Below are positions 1-11,425 of a stretch of DNA of 64,000 nucleotides, one piece after another. How positions within the stretch are numbered: the stretch's first letter is position 1; every line of letters begins with the position of its first letter. The stretch comes from Polaribacter sp. GTDB lineage: Bacteria > Bacteroidota > Bacteroidia > Flavobacteriales > Flavobacteriaceae. The position numbers and the translations under genes were made by a program. The stretch covers positions 1 to 64,000 of the forward strand of contig JAOKTT010000001.1 in the NCBI GenBank assembly GCA_028336245.1, written 5' to 3'. Below the pieces are notes generated by a model. It saw nothing but the letters and a program-made list of their open reading frames with translations. It was not told the DNA's origin and did not search any database.

Positions 1-531
1 AAACACTACGGGTGTATACTCAAAATCCTCACAAAATTCAATAAACAATTCTTCGTCTGCCCTTACAGATAAAGCACAATATGCTTTTTTATTAACCCTA
101 TCCAAAATGATACTTCCGGTACCTTCTAAAAAGAAATCTTCAAATTCGGCAGCAGTGTAATCTACCACATTCTCTATCAAAAACCCTTTTTCTTCTATTT
201 CAGTAAGAATATCATCTCTTCTTTCTAAGCGTCTGTTTTCAGCGAACATTGGATATAAACCAACAGTTCCGTCTGCATGAAAGGAAATCCAATTGTTTGG
301 AAAGATAGCATCCGGTGTATCAAAAGTATCTGTATCCGAAATAACAAGCACTTCTACACCATAACTTTTCAGTTTGAAAACATAACTATCAAATTCTTCT
401 TGCGCTTTTCTATTGATTTCTGCATTTTGTAAATCTACGTTTTCTTGAAAATAATTATTTACGGCTGTCTGTTCATTCATCCTAAAGTTGATAGGACGAA
501 TCATTAATATAGAATTTGTAGTTTGCTGCAT
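1..531 (-). CDS. ctlX: CtlX-like citrulline/guanidine hydrolase, N-terminal part (runs off the window)
   Basis: The reverse strand from 531 gives 177 uninterrupted codons starting MQQTTNSILMIRPINF and continuing past position 1, so only the N-terminal part is present. It carries the FPNNWISFHADG segment at about residues 95-106 followed by LYPM and an ENRRLERR stretch. These are typical of the CtlX branch of the amidinotransferase/DDAH superfamily, which hydrolyses citrulline or a related guanidino compound. The C-terminal catalytic Cys would lie outside the window. A second enzyme of the same superfamily lies at 1163-2077, which suggests a local arginine/citrulline catabolism group. The start ATG is the only in-frame ATG before a T-rich upstream region. 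Confidence 0.85.
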   Translation of the reverse strand, partial: MQQTTNSILMIRPINFRMNEQTAVNNYFQENVDLQNAEINRKAQEEFDSYVFKLKSYGVEVLVISDTDTFDTPDAIFPNNWISFHADGTVGLYPMFAENRRLERRDDILTEIEEKGFLIENVVDYTAAEFEDFFLEGTGSIILDRVNKKAYCALSVRADEELFIEFCEDFEYTPVVF

Positions 532-619
532 TTTTTAGAATTTGGACACAAAGATAGACACATATTATGACAGAGGCCTCCTTTTATTAAAAAACCACTT
601 CCTTTTTTGAAACGATTAC

Positions 620-1063
620 TTAAAAAACACTTAATCCTATTCTAGGGGTCCTTAGCGTAATACTTGTTCGCTTGGGGCTTCTATGATATCCTCTTTCATA
701 CCGATAGTTGCTATGGTAATAATAATTGGCATAGTATTGATAATAATACCCGTGATTGCAATGATCATTGCAATGCGCAGAGTGCTCTGCATAGGCATCT
801 CTTTTGCCCTCCATATAAGCGCTGTGAGCAACCTCATCTCGCTTCTTTAATTCTCTTTCGTACTGTTTTTGTTCTTTCCAAAAATTTTTGTCTTCGGATT
901 TTGATTTGGAGTTCAAACCCTGTTCAAATTTAGCATCCTCTTTTGCGCGTTTAGTGTAATAATTTTCTTTTCCAAATAAGGTGTCTTTTTCATACCCTTG
1001 TGCGTAAGAAAAGTTTATTGCTCCGAATAAAATTACAGTTAATAGTAGTCTTGTTGTCTTCAT
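620..1063 (-). CDS. Small secreted His/Tyr-rich protein of unknown function
   Basis: I do not recognise a family. The 147-aa product starts with a clear Sec signal peptide (MKTTRLLLTVILFGAINFSYAQ, cleavage likely after Gln22 or just before it). Residues of about 23-85 are charged and probably helical (many Lys, Glu, Asp). Residues of about 92-127 form a dense His/Tyr/Asn/Cys patch (HCNDHCNHGYYYQYYANYYY and on), followed by a basic tail. The HC-D-HC-H spacing could bind a transition metal, but that is inference. It lies between two guanidine-modifying enzymes on the same strand, with gaps of about 90-100 bp on each side, so co-transcription is possible but not shown. Confidence 0.7.
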   Translation of the reverse strand: MKTTRLLLTVILFGAINFSYAQGYEKDTLFGKENYYTKRAKEDAKFEQGLNSKSKSEDKNFWKEQKQYERELKKRDEVAHSAYMEGKRDAYAEHSAHCNDHCNHGYYYQYYANYYYHSNYRYERGYHRSPKRTSITLRTPRIGLSVF

Positions 1064-1162
1064 GATTTTAGTTTTAAACGTTCATAAATAATTTTATTTA
1101 TGCTATTCTTAAAACAACTATCTCCTGATTTACCCTACTGCAATAAATTATTTTTTTCCTAT

Positions 1163-2077
1163 TTAATCTCTTATCAGTGGCATGGTAGAACAGCGCAGCA
1201 AACCTTCTTGTTTAGCAATTTCTGCATAGGCAACTTCTTCCACAATAAAACCGTTCGCGCGCAACCACGTATTTAGACGTGTAAAGTTTTTTTCTGATAT
1301 TATTACCTCTTCGGAAATAGAAAATATATTACTATTCATGCTAAACATCTCCTCTTTGTCAATTTCAAAAACATTTTCCTTTCCAAAAAAATTCAACAAC
1401 CATTCATATTCCTGTTCAACTAAAAATCCATTTTTATGAAGTATGGCTTTGTTTCTTCCTATGGGTTGGAAACAACAGTCTAAATGCAGCGCATTTTCCT
1501 TTGCCATTGTATTGTGTTTTCTTAACTCAAAGGGTTTTACAATTTTCTCTGGAAACAACTTTTGTATCGCTTGAACTGCAGCTAAATTTGTACGTGCTGT
1601 AATATATTCTGTATAATCTTCACCCGAATACGTACCCACAAAAATATACTCATTCCAAGGCATTACATCCCCACCCTCGACATGACAATCTTCCGGAAGT
1701 TTAATGATTTTTGCTGGATTAATTTTAGAGATAACAGAATGTATGGCTTCTATTTCTTGATCTCTGTCTGGCAAAATGTTTGCTTTTACTAATTTGTCTT
1801 CAATAACAAAAGCAATATCTCTAGAAAAAATTTGATTGTAATTTTCAATAAGCTCAGGTCTAAAAACCGTTACTTTATACTTTTCTAAAATAGCAGCCAA
1901 TGCCTCCATTTCCATAACCATGGCGCCCTCTTTTGGATACGTACCTGCCAAAACGTGTTGTATGCTTTTCGGATCGTAACAATCTTCTGCTTTGGGCACG
2001 CCCCCATTACTATTTGCAATTCCCAAAACAACTGCTCTTAACCTGGAAGTTTCGTTCTTAATATTGAGTGCTAACAT
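1163..2077 (-). CDS. DDAH/amidinotransferase-family hydrolase
   Basis: The 304-aa protein has the superfamily's pentein-fold landmarks: a His-Val-Glu-Gly-Gly-Asp segment (residues 132-137, the acidic substrate-guanidine ligand), His198 in ALHLDCCF, and a Cys at position 296 in the C-terminal RCSTMPLIRD, the place of the nucleophile in dimethylarginine dimethylaminohydrolases and arginine deiminases. It should be a cytoplasmic enzyme splitting a guanidino or ureido group. The exact substrate (dimethylarginine, arginine or N-acyl derivative) cannot be told from the sequence. It follows gltA on the same strand by 68 bp and is a distant relative of the partial gene at 1-531. Confidence 0.85.
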   Translation of the reverse strand: MLALNIKNETSRLRAVVLGIANSNGGVPKAEDCYDPKSIQHVLAGTYPKEGAMVMEMEALAAILEKYKVTVFRPELIENYNQIFSRDIAFVIEDKLVKANILPDRDQEIEAIHSVISKINPAKIIKLPEDCHVEGGDVMPWNEYIFVGTYSGEDYTEYITARTNLAAVQAIQKLFPEKIVKPFELRKHNTMAKENALHLDCCFQPIGRNKAILHKNGFLVEQEYEWLLNFFGKENVFEIDKEEMFSMNSNIFSISEEVIISEKNFTRLNTWLRANGFIVEEVAYAEIAKQEGLLRCSTMPLIRD

Positions 2078-2145
2078 CTAAAAAGGGATGAAAAAAGCCT
2101 CATTAATTAATGAAGCTTTTATTGGAATAAATATACTGTTTTAAT

Positions 2146-3438
2146 TTATCTTTTTTCTATTGACTGGAAGGGTCTTAAATTTTCTCCAGTATAAATCTGA
2201 CGCGGTCTTCCTATTGGTTCTTTGTTTAAACGCATTTCCTTCCATTGCGCAATCCAACCCGGCAAACGCCCTAAGGCAAACATCACAGTAAACATCTCCA
2301 CAGGTATGCCCATAGCTCTGTATATGATTCCTGAATAAAAATCTACATTTGGGTATAATTTTCTATCTACAAAATAAGGATCATTTAAAGCTTCTTGCTC
2401 TAAACCTCTTGCGATTTCTAAAATAGGGTCTTCTACACCTAAATCTTTTAATACTTCATCAGCCGCCTTTTTAATAATAGTAGCTCTTGGATCAAAGTTC
2501 TTATACACACGGTGACCAAATCCCATCAAACGGAAAGGATCATTTTTATCTTTTGCCTTCGCCATGTATTTTTTGGTATCTCCACCATCTGCCTTTATTG
2601 CCTCTAACATCTCTAAAACTGCTTGGTTTGCACCTCCGTGCAATGGTCCCCATAGTGCAGATATTCCTGCCGATAATGAAGCGAATAAGCCCGCATGAGA
2701 TGAACCCGCTATTCTTACAGTTGAAGTAGAACAATTTTGCTCGTGATCTGCATGTAAGATTAATAACTTGTCAAGTGCATCTTTTATAATTGGATTTATG
2801 ATATATTCTTCGTTCGGCTCCTCGAACATCATTTTCATCACATTTTCAACATAACCTGAAGATTTAGAACCATAATTTAATGGTAAACCTGACTTTTTAC
2901 GCATTGTCCAAGCAACTAATACTGGAAATTTTCCTAATATTTTAACAATGGCATTGTACATTTCCTCTTCTGAATCTACATTTACCGAAGATGGGTTAAA
3001 TGCAGTTAAAGCACTTGTTAACGAAGATAAAATCCCCATGGGATGGGCAGACTTTGGAAATGCTTCTAAAATTTTTCTAACATCGTCATCCACAACAGAT
3101 TTAGATTTTATATCCGTATGAAACTTTTCAAGCTGCTCCTTTGTTGGCAACTCGCCAAAAATTAAGGCATAAGCCACTTCTAAAAAACTTGCTTTTTCAG
3201 CTAATTCCTCAATAGCGAAACCTCTATATCTTAAAATCCCTTTTTCTCCATCTAAAAATGTAATAGCACTTTCACAGGAACCCGTATTTTTGAAACCAGG
3301 ATCAATTGTTATTACTCCGTTGGTTGTACTCCTTAGAGTTTTAATATCTATCCCAACCTCATTTTCTGTTCCTTTTACAAGAGGAAATTCGTATACGTTT
3401 TCTCCAATCTGTAATTTCGCTATATCTGGCATCTGCAA
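2146..3438 (-). CDS. gltA: Citrate synthase
   Basis: This is a full-length 430-aa type II (hexameric-type) citrate synthase, condensing acetyl-CoA and oxaloacetate at the entry of the TCA cycle. The active-site segments are visible: GPLHGGANQAVLEML (His of the first catalytic triad position) and FGHRVYKNFDPRA (second His), with a conserved Asp further on. The N-terminal small domain (about residues 5-55) is typical of the Gram-negative type. The ORF could begin two residues later at MPDIAKLQIG; the track start MQMPDI is kept. It lies downstream of eno, separated by eno's terminator at 3564-3585, so it probably has its own promoter in the 170-bp gap. Confidence 0.97.
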   Translation of the reverse strand: MQMPDIAKLQIGENVYEFPLVKGTENEVGIDIKTLRSTTNGVITIDPGFKNTGSCESAITFLDGEKGILRYRGFAIEELAEKASFLEVAYALIFGELPTKEQLEKFHTDIKSKSVVDDDVRKILEAFPKSAHPMGILSSLTSALTAFNPSSVNVDSEEEMYNAIVKILGKFPVLVAWTMRKKSGLPLNYGSKSSGYVENVMKMMFEEPNEEYIINPIIKDALDKLLILHADHEQNCSTSTVRIAGSSHAGLFASLSAGISALWGPLHGGANQAVLEMLEAIKADGGDTKKYMAKAKDKNDPFRLMGFGHRVYKNFDPRATIIKKAADEVLKDLGVEDPILEIARGLEQEALNDPYFVDRKLYPNVDFYSGIIYRAMGIPVEMFTVMFALGRLPGWIAQWKEMRLNKEPIGRPRQIYTGENLRPFQSIEKR

Positions 3439-3554
3439 TGGTTTTTTTTATTATTCTAACGGCTTACAAGGTACCAATTTTAATAGCAATTTAAAATGAG
3501 TTCGCATAAAATTTTAATATAATAAAATACTGGAAAGCTATGCTGTTTTTTTAC

Positions 3555-3585
3555 AAAAAAAAACCCCACAAATTTCTTTGTGGGG
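3555..3585 (-). terminator. Rho-independent terminator of eno
   Basis: A perfect 9-bp stem (CCCCACAAA / TTTGTGGGG, loop TTTC) spans 3564-3585. Read on the minus strand it is followed by nine T (complement of 3555-3563). It lies 25 bp beyond the eno stop. Confidence 0.88.
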
Positions 3586-3609
3586 CTCTGAATTTAAGTA
3601 TTTTACGCC

Positions 3610-4932
<1,323 letters not shown>

Positions 4933-5017
4933 TTATACCTCTGTAAAATTACGAAATGTCTTAGGTATTTAATACTATGTAATTGATTAATTACGAAAAC
5001 GTTTCCTGAAATTAAAC

Positions 5018-5045
5018 AAAAAAACCCACTCAAAAAATGAGCGGG
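5018..5045 (-). terminator. Likely terminator of carA
   Basis: On the minus strand CCCGCTCA, a T-rich loop and TGAGTGGG form an 8-bp stem with one G-U pair (5025-5045), followed by seven T (complement of 5018-5024). It lies about 130 bp beyond the carA stop. No gene lies between. Confidence 0.65.
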
Positions 5046-5176
5046 AAAATATTATGAAAATAAGTGTGAATTTTACACTACGGTCAAATTTACAATCTCA
5101 TAGGGCTAACTATTTAATAATGCGTTCAATAAGATGTATCGTTAGACGAATGTGCCTTAAATTTCGATAACCTGAT

Positions 5177-6280
5177 TTAATGCTTCTTGATTAACTCGAT
5201 AAATTGATCAAATAAGTATTCCGAATCGTGCGGACCAGGGCTAGCCTCTGGATGGTATTGCACAGAAAACACCGGTTTATTTTTTAGTTTAATTCCTGCA
5301 ACTGTGTGATCATTTAAATGCACATGGGTGATTTCTATATCTTCATTCTGAACTGTTTGCTCTTTATCAATTGCGAAACCGTGATTTTGCGAAGTAATCT
5401 CTCCTTTACCTGTTAATAAATTTTTGACAGGATGGTTTATTCCTCTATGGCCATTATGCATTTTATAAGTAGAGATGCCATTTGCCAAAGCAATCACCTG
5501 ATGTCCTAAACAAATACCAAATAACGGCAAATCTCTTTTAATAATTTCTTTCGCCAGCTCTTGGGCAGCCTTAAGAGGTTCGGGATCTCCAGGACCGTTA
5601 GAAATAAAATAACCGTTTGGATTAAAAGCTTCAAGCTCTGAAAATACAGCATCAAAAGGAAATACTTTAATATAAGCTCCTCTTTTTACCAAATTTCTTA
5701 AAATATTTTTCTTAATTCCAATATCTAAAGCAGCAATTCTTATTGCAGCATTTTCATCTCCTACAAAGTAAGCCTTCTTAGTTGAAACTTTAGATGCCAA
5801 CTCGAGGCCTTCCATAGAAGGTACATCTGATAACTTTCCTTTTAAGCTTTCAATATCGTCAATTTCCGTAGAAATAATAGCATTCATTGCTCCATTATCT
5901 CTTATATACGCCACTAATGCCCTTGTGTCTACATCAGAAATCGCAACAATATTATGTTTTTCAAACCAATTCTTTAAATTCCCATCGGAATCCACTCTAG
6001 AATGGTTAAAACTAAAGTTTCTACAAATTAAACCTGAAATTTTAATACCTTCAGACTCTACCTCTTGGTCATTTACACCATAGTTTCCAATATGCGCATT
6101 CGCAGTCACCATAATCTGGCCAAAGTAAGAAGGATCCGTAAATATTTCTTGATATCCGGTCATTCCTGTATTAAAACATATTTCCCCTGTTGAAGTGCCC
6201 TCGATACCTACAGATTTACCATAAAAAATAGTCCCGTCAGCTAGCAACACCAATGCTTTTTTTCTTGTTTGATATTTCAT
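5177..6280 (-). CDS. carA: Carbamoyl-phosphate synthase small (glutaminase) subunit
   Basis: The 367-aa protein has the CPSase small-chain N-terminal domain (residues 1-150, with ICFNTGMTGYQEI) and a class I glutamine amidotransferase domain. The triad is visible: Cys257 in FGICLGHQ, His343 and Glu345 in QYHPEASPG. It hydrolyses glutamine and passes ammonia to CarB for pyrimidine and arginine synthesis. carB is not in the window. The start is fixed because three in-frame TAA codons lie one codon (TTA) in front of the ATG. Upstream lies a (CAA)13 repeat (see the repeat entry). It follows rplQ after a strong terminator, so it needs its own promoter. Confidence 0.97.
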   Translation of the reverse strand: MKYQTRKKALVLLADGTIFYGKSVGIEGTSTGEICFNTGMTGYQEIFTDPSYFGQIMVTANAHIGNYGVNDQEVESEGIKISGLICRNFSFNHSRVDSDGNLKNWFEKHNIVAISDVDTRALVAYIRDNGAMNAIISTEIDDIESLKGKLSDVPSMEGLELASKVSTKKAYFVGDENAAIRIAALDIGIKKNILRNLVKRGAYIKVFPFDAVFSELEAFNPNGYFISNGPGDPEPLKAAQELAKEIIKRDLPLFGICLGHQVIALANGISTYKMHNGHRGINHPVKNLLTGKGEITSQNHGFAIDKEQTVQNEDIEITHVHLNDHTVAGIKLKNKPVFSVQYHPEASPGPHDSEYLFDQFIELIKKH

Positions 6281-6283
6281 TAA

Positions 6284-6544
<261 letters not shown>

Positions 6545-6552
<8 letters not shown>

Positions 6553-6585
6553 GGGATAAACGTAAACGTTTATCCCTTTTTTTTA
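6545..6585 (-). terminator. Terminator of the ribosomal supercluster (after rplQ)
   Basis: A perfect 10-bp stem GGGATAAACG / CGTTTATCCC with loop TAAA spans 6553-6576. It is flanked by A-runs on one side and T-runs on the other, so it can terminate in both directions. It lies 30 bp past the rplQ stop. Confidence 0.9.
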
Positions 6586-6605
6586 TATTAACATAATCTC
6601 ATTTC

Positions 6606-7079
6606 TTACTCTTCAGATTTCTCTTCAGTTACCGTACCTTCTACTTTAGGAGTTTCAACTTTCTTGCTTCTTCCTCTTCTTGTAGTTTTCTTAGCTTTAT
6701 TTCCATTAGGATTATAGATCTCGTTGTAATCAACTAACTCTACCATAGCCATAGGAGCATTATCTCCCTGACGATTTCCCAATTTTATAATACGAAGATA
6801 CCCACCTGGTCTGTCTGCAACCTTTACAGAAATTTCTTTAAACAATTCCGTTACTGCGAACTTATCACGAAGATGAGAAAATACAATACGTCTATTGTGC
6901 GTTGTATCTGATTTAGATTTGGTGATTAATGGTTCTGCATACACTCTTAATGCTTTTGCTTTTGCCACTGTGGTATTAATACGCTTGTGTTCTATTAATG
7001 AACAAGTCATATTTGACAACATCGCCTTTCTATGCGAAGTTGTTCTTCCTAAATGATTGTGCTTTTTACCGTGTCTCAT
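6606..7079 (-). CDS. rplQ: 50S ribosomal protein L17
   Basis: L17 contacts 23S rRNA near the exit-tunnel side of the large subunit. The conserved core begins [20 protein letters not shown] and ends near residue 120 ([10 protein letters not shown]). The 157-aa length exceeds the minimal L17 by a tail of about 35 residues, first Lys/Arg-rich ([11 protein letters not shown]), then acidic (TVTEEKSEE); such tails are usual in Bacteroidota. It is the last gene of the supercluster, 60 bp after rpoA and directly before the terminator. Confidence 0.98.
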   Translation of the reverse strand: MRHGKKHNHLGRTTSHRKAMLSNMTCSLIEHKRINTTVAKAKALRVYAEPLITKSKSDTTHNRRIVFSHLRDKFAVTELFKEISVKVADRPGGYLRIIKLGNRQGDNAPMAMVELVDYNEIYNPNGNKAKKTTRRGRSKKVETPKVEGTVTEEKSEE

Positions 7080-7139
7080 GACTTTTGTTTTGAACTTTCA
7101 TCTTGCATCAACTCGTTTTGAGGAGCAAAATATGAATGA

Positions 7140-8132
7140 TTAATCTCTATCTAACTTATATTTACTTAAATCCATTCCAAAACTTAACCCCTTCACAATA
7201 ACTAATTCTTCTAGTTCTGTTAACGATTTCTTTCCAAAGTTTCTGAATTTCATTAAATCACTCTTATTGAACGATACTAAATCTCCTAGGGTATCTACTT
7301 CTGCCGCTTTTAAACAATTCAAAGCTCTAACAGATAAATCCATATCGATTAATCTCGTTTTTAATAACTGACGCATGTGCAATGATTCCTCATCATATGT
7401 TTCAGTTTGTGCAATCTCATCCGCCTCTAAAGTAATACGCTCATCAGAGAATAACATAAAGTGGTGAATTAAAATTTTAGCTGCCTCTGTTAACGCATCT
7501 TTAGGACTAATAGATCCATCAGTGTCGATATCAAAAACCAATTTTTCATAATCTGTTTTCTGCTCTACACGAAAATTTTCGACTGCGTACTTGACATTCT
7601 TAATTGGTGTATAAATAGAATCTGTGAAAATTGTACCTATTGGAGCAGAAGCTTTCTTATTTTCCTCTGCAGGCACAAATCCTCTTCCTTTTTCAATAGT
7701 GATCTCTGCATTTAATTTCACAGATTTATCCATGTTACAAATTACTAAATCGGGGTTTAATACTTGAAAACCTGAAATAAATTTCTGTAAATCTCCCGCA
7801 GTAAACTGCTCTTGACCAGATACTGCGATAGAAACCGTTTCTCTGTCTGTTTCTTCTATTTGTTTCTTAAAACGTACTTGTTTTAAGTTCAATATAATTT
7901 CAGTAACATCCTCTACAACACCGGAAATAGTAGAAAACTCATGTTCTACTCCATCCAATCTTAAGGACGTAATTGCGAACCCTTCTAAAGAGGATAAAAG
8001 TACTCTCCTTAAAGCATTTCCTACCGTTAAACCAAAACCTGGCTCTAAAGGTCTGAACTCAAATCTACCAGAAAAATCTGTAGATTCAATCATTATTACT
8101 TTATCGGGCTTTTGAAAATTTAAAATTGCCAT
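7140..8132 (-). CDS. rpoA: RNA polymerase alpha subunit
   Basis: The 330-aa protein has the alpha N-terminal dimerisation and assembly domain (to about residue 235, with [21 protein letters not shown]), a linker, and the C-terminal DNA-binding domain (from about 250) with helix-hairpin-helix segment [18 protein letters not shown] and [15 protein letters not shown]. It scaffolds beta and beta' and reads UP elements and activators. It lies between rpsD and rplQ, the standard alpha-operon order. Confidence 0.98.
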   Translation of the reverse strand: MAILNFQKPDKVIMIESTDFSGRFEFRPLEPGFGLTVGNALRRVLLSSLEGFAITSLRLDGVEHEFSTISGVVEDVTEIILNLKQVRFKKQIEETDRETVSIAVSGQEQFTAGDLQKFISGFQVLNPDLVICNMDKSVKLNAEITIEKGRGFVPAEENKKASAPIGTIFTDSIYTPIKNVKYAVENFRVEQKTDYEKLVFDIDTDGSISPKDALTEAAKILIHHFMLFSDERITLEADEIAQTETYDEESLHMRQLLKTRLIDMDLSVRALNCLKAAEVDTLGDLVSFNKSDLMKFRNFGKKSLTELEELVIVKGLSFGMDLSKYKLDRD

Positions 8133-8226
8133 ATTTCTTCGTTTTAATTGTTATTCAGTTGCGCGGTATATAAGTCTGAAGAAGTACTTATGAACCCTTT
8201 GGTTGAATTCCAATATGATTAATTTA

Positions 8227-8832
8227 TTACTTAGAATATAATTCTACGATTAACTGCTCTTTGATGTTTTCTGGAATCTGAAGTCTTGCAGGTACTTTTA
8301 CAAAAGTTCCCTCTTTCTTATCTGAATTCCACGTCAACCATTCATATACACTGCTATTAGACGCTAAGGCATCTTCAATAGCCTGTAAAGATTTAGATTT
8401 CTCTCTCACTGCAACTACATCTCCTTCATTCAAACTATAAGATGGTACGTTTACAATCTCTCCATTCACCGTAATGTGTCTGTGAGAAACTAACTGACGT
8501 GCTCCACTTCTAGAAGTAGAAACTCCCATTCTATACACTACATTATCTAAACGAGATTCACATAACTGCACTAAAATCTCACCAGTAATCCCTTGAGAAG
8601 CTGATGCCTTTTTAAACAAGTTACTAAACTGACGCTCAAGAATACCATAAGTATACTTCGCTTTTTGCTTCTCCATTAATTGAGTTGCATATTCAGATTT
8701 TTTTCCACGTCTTCTTGCATTTCCATGCTGTCCTGGAGGGTAATTTCTTTTTTCGAAGTTTTTATCTTCCCCAAAAATTGCTTCGCCAAATTTACGTGCA
8801 ATTTTGGTCTTTGGTCCTGTATATCTTGCCAT
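8227..8832 (-). CDS. rpsD: 30S ribosomal protein S4
   Basis: A 201-aa primary 16S rRNA-binding protein. The S4 RNA-binding domain is visible at about residues 93-155 ([34 protein letters not shown]). The N-terminal part ([20 protein letters not shown]) lacks the four zinc-binding Cys found in some bacteria, so this is a zinc-free version. In many bacteria S4 represses its own operon; I see no specific target here. It lies between rpsK and rpoA with gaps of 80-95 bp. Confidence 0.98.
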   Translation of the reverse strand: MARYTGPKTKIARKFGEAIFGEDKNFEKRNYPPGQHGNARRRGKKSEYATQLMEKQKAKYTYGILERQFSNLFKKASASQGITGEILVQLCESRLDNVVYRMGVSTSRSGARQLVSHRHITVNGEIVNVPSYSLNEGDVVAVREKSKSLQAIEDALASNSSVYEWLTWNSDKKEGTFVKVPARLQIPENIKEQLIVELYSK

Positions 8833-8912
8833 TTCTTTGTTGTTATAATCGGGGATTATGAATTAAGGCTAATCCTTCGATAATCTAATTCCCAATTGGT
8901 TAAAATATTTAA

Positions 8913-9296
8913 TTATACTCTTCTTCTCTTTGGTGGACGACAACCGTTATGCGGAATTGGGGTAACATCAATAATTTCAGTTACTTCAATACCTGCATTG
9001 TGGATTGATCTAATAGCAGATTCTCTACCATTTCCTGGACCTTTCACGTACACTTTTACTTTACGTAAACCTGCTTCTTTTGCAACTGCTGAACAATCTT
9101 CTGCTGCTAATTGAGCTGCATACGGAGTATTCTTCTTAGAACCTCTGAAACCCATTTTACCTGCAGATGACCATGATATCACGTCACCTTTTTTATTTGT
9201 TAAAGAAATAATGATATTGTTAAAAGATGCCGTTACATGCGCCTCTCCTACTGCATCAATTATTACTTTACGTTTTTTTGAACTTGCTTTTGCCAT
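8913..9296 (-). CDS. rpsK: 30S ribosomal protein S11
   Basis: The 127-aa protein shows the S11 landmarks: [56 protein letters not shown] and the C-terminal THIPHNGCR-like segment [16 protein letters not shown]. It sits on the platform of the small subunit and binds 16S rRNA with S6, S18 and S21. It follows rpsM by 76 bp in the alpha-operon order. Confidence 0.98.
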   Translation of the reverse strand: MAKASSKKRKVIIDAVGEAHVTASFNNIIISLTNKKGDVISWSSAGKMGFRGSKKNTPYAAQLAAEDCSAVAKEAGLRKVKVYVKGPGNGRESAIRSIHNAGIEVTEIIDVTPIPHNGCRPPKRRRV

Positions 9297-9372
9297 AATG
9301 ATTCAATTTTAGTAATTTAGTTTTCTGATTTTATAGTATTGCTATTATCAAATCTTTATTACTTGTCTAACT

Positions 9373-9738
9373 TTATTTTTTCTTGTTAGCTACGGTTTTT
9401 CTCTTACCTTTTCTTGTACGAGAATTGTTCTTCGTTCTTTGTCCTCTTAAAGGCAAGCCAAGTCTATGGCGAATTCCTCGTTGACAACCGATATCCATCA
9501 AACGTTTGATATTTATCTGAACTTCCGAACGTAATTCTCCTTCAATTGTAAAAGATCCTACTTGTTCTCTAATTGCTGCGATCTGATCATCTGTCCAATC
9601 TTGAACCTTAATACTCTCGTCTACTTTTGCTTCTGCTAAAACTTTTTTAGCTCTGCTGCTTCCAATACCGAAGATGTAAGTTAAAGCAATAACTCCTCTT
9701 TTGTTTTTTGGAATATCAATACCTGCTATTCTTGCCAT
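9373..9738 (-). CDS. rpsM: 30S ribosomal protein S13
   Basis: A 121-aa S13 with [20 protein letters not shown] at the start, the helix-two-turn-helix core ([13 protein letters not shown]), and the basic tail with [17 protein letters not shown] and [17 protein letters not shown] that reaches toward P-site tRNA. It contacts L5 and L31 across the subunit interface. Its ATG overlaps the rpmJ stop by one base (TAATG), a sign of translational coupling. Confidence 0.98.
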   Translation of the reverse strand: MARIAGIDIPKNKRGVIALTYIFGIGSSRAKKVLAEAKVDESIKVQDWTDDQIAAIREQVGSFTIEGELRSEVQINIKRLMDIGCQRGIRHRLGLPLRGQRTKNNSRTRKGKRKTVANKKK

Positions 9739-9854
9739 TACCCTTGTCTTTGTTTAAATCTAGGATTTTGTTTATTAATCACATATAATCTACCTTTCCT
9801 GCGCACTATTTTGCAGTCGGCACTTCTTTTTTTAACTGATGCTCTAACTTTCAT
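9738..9854 (-). CDS. rpmJ: 50S ribosomal protein L36, zinc-free form
   Basis: A 38-aa gene. Translation gives [20 protein letters not shown], then [18 protein letters not shown]. In zinc-type L36 the ligands are Cys11, Cys14, Cys27 and His32; here the positions are Ser11, Cys14, Asn27 and Arg32, so only one ligand is left and zinc cannot bind in the usual way. It is therefore the C-minus (YkgO-like) form, serving as the main L36 in the operon. Its stop overlaps the rpsM start by one base, and infA lies 16 bp upstream. Confidence 0.96.
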   Translation of the reverse strand: MKVRASVKKRSADCKIVRRKGRLYVINKQNPRFKQRQG

Positions 9855-9870
9855 CTGTTTTGTTTTTTAA

Positions 9871-10086
9871 TTAATATCTGTATGTTATTCTTGCTTTTGA
9901 TAAATCGTATGGACTCATCTCTAATTTTACCTTATCTCCAGGTAATAATTTTATATAATGCATCCGCATTTTACCAGAAATGTGTGCCGTAACAATATGA
10001 CCATTTTCTAATTCCACACGAAACATTGCATTAGACAATGCTTCTGTAATAGTTCCGTCTTGTTGAATTGCTGATTGTTTAGCCAT
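9871..10086 (-). CDS. infA: Translation initiation factor IF-1
   Basis: A 71-aa single OB-fold (S1-like) protein. Signatures are [40 protein letters not shown] and [20 protein letters not shown]. It binds the 30S A site during initiation with IF-2 and IF-3. It lies 4 bp after secY, with no adk or map between, the arrangement expected in Bacteroidota. Confidence 0.98.
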   Translation of the reverse strand: MAKQSAIQQDGTITEALSNAMFRVELENGHIVTAHISGKMRMHYIKLLPGDKVKLEMSPYDLSKARITYRY

Positions 10087-10090
10087 ATAA

Positions 10091-11416
10091 TTATTTATTC
10101 GATTTTCTATTGCTATTTCCCGCCTTCATTAAACCATCATAGTGATTGTTTAATAAATACGAATTAATTTGTTGCATCGTGTCAATTGCTACACCAACCA
10201 TGATGATTAAAGAGGTACCTCCATAAAACATTGACCATCCTTGTTGCACTCCAAATTGAACTACAATTGCCGGTAAAATTGAAAGTGCTGCTAGAAATAA
10301 TGATCCTGGAAACGTTATCCTCGACAAAATACTATCTAATCTATCTGCTGTATCTTTACCGGGTCTAATTCCTGGTATAAAACCGCCACTTCTCTTCAGA
10401 TCCTCCGCCATTTTATTTGTTGGAATTGTTATTGCGGTATAGAAATAACTAAAAATAATGATTAAAAGCGCAAAGATGACATTGTATTGCCAACCATTAG
10501 GATTTGTCAAACCTACTAAAGCAGGAAACCTTTGTCCCAATGCTAAGGGCAAAAACATAATTGCTTGCGCAAAAATTATTGGCATCACACCTGCTGCATT
10601 TAACTTCAAGGGAATATAATCTCTTGAACCTGCAACATTTTGTGCGCTTCCCGCAACATTCCTTCTTGCATATTGGACCGCTATCTTTCGAACCGCAGTC
10701 ACTAGAAGTACTGTTAATAAAATTACAACAAACCAAACAATAATTTCAATTAAAATCATCATTACTCCACCTGCACCTGCATTGGTAGTTTTAGACACAA
10801 ATTCCTGCAAAAATGCTGCTGGGAAATTTGCAATGATACCTACCGTTATCAAAAGTGATATCCCATTACCAATCCCTTTATCAGTGATACGCTCACCTAA
10901 CCACATTGCAAAAATAGTACCTGCAGTTAAAATAATAATTGAAGAAACCCAAAACGTTGCTCCACCTACTAAAAAAGCTTCTGGAGGTAAATTAAATTGA
11001 GTTTTAATTGCCGTTATATAGGTTGGTGCCTGCACCAACGTAATACCAATTGTCAACCAACGCGTTATTTGTGTAATTTTCTTTCTACCACTTTCACCGT
11101 CTTTTTGTAACTTTTGTAAATAAGGAACCGCGATTCCCATCAACTGAACTACAATAGAAGCTGAAATATATGGCATTATACCAAGAGCCATTACTGACGC
11201 TCTAGCAAATGCTCCTCCTGTAAATGCATTCAATAATCCTAAAAGTCCTCCTGAAGTACTTTCTTTTAACGCTGTCAACTGCAATGGATCTATTCCAGGT
11301 AATGGAACAGCAGCCATAAAACGGTATACCGCAATTAATCCGATCGTAAGAAGAATTCTGTTCTTTAATTCCTCAATCTTAAAAATGTCTTTTAGTGTAT
11401 TAATAAACTTCATCAT
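10091..11416 (-). CDS. secY: Protein translocase subunit SecY
   Basis: The 441-aa protein is the channel of the Sec translocon in the inner membrane. Ten hydrophobic segments can be picked out, beginning with [20 protein letters not shown]; the plug region ([20 protein letters not shown]) and the cytoplasmic loop [19 protein letters not shown]-like segment ([12 protein letters not shown], residues of about 350-361) that meets SecA and the ribosome are intact. The ORF starts [12 protein letters not shown], and the second Met could also be used. It follows rplO by 9 bp in the spc operon. Confidence 0.98.
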   Translation of the reverse strand: MMKFINTLKDIFKIEELKNRILLTIGLIAVYRFMAAVPLPGIDPLQLTALKESTSGGLLGLLNAFTGGAFARASVMALGIMPYISASIVVQLMGIAVPYLQKLQKDGESGRKKITQITRWLTIGITLVQAPTYITAIKTQFNLPPEAFLVGGATFWVSSIIILTAGTIFAMWLGERITDKGIGNGISLLITVGIIANFPAAFLQEFVSKTTNAGAGGVMMILIEIIVWFVVILLTVLLVTAVRKIAVQYARRNVAGSAQNVAGSRDYIPLKLNAAGVMPIIFAQAIMFLPLALGQRFPALVGLTNPNGWQYNVIFALLIIIFSYFYTAITIPTNKMAEDLKRSGGFIPGIRPGKDTADRLDSILSRITFPGSLFLAALSILPAIVVQFGVQQGWSMFYGGTSLIIMVGVAIDTMQQINSYLLNNHYDGLMKAGNSNRKSNK

Positions 11417-11425
11417 TTACGTTTC

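Noticed and set aside
664-933. 89-codon plus-strand frame opposite the His-rich gene
   Set aside because: Antisense shadow; the minus-strand frame has a clear signal peptide and start.
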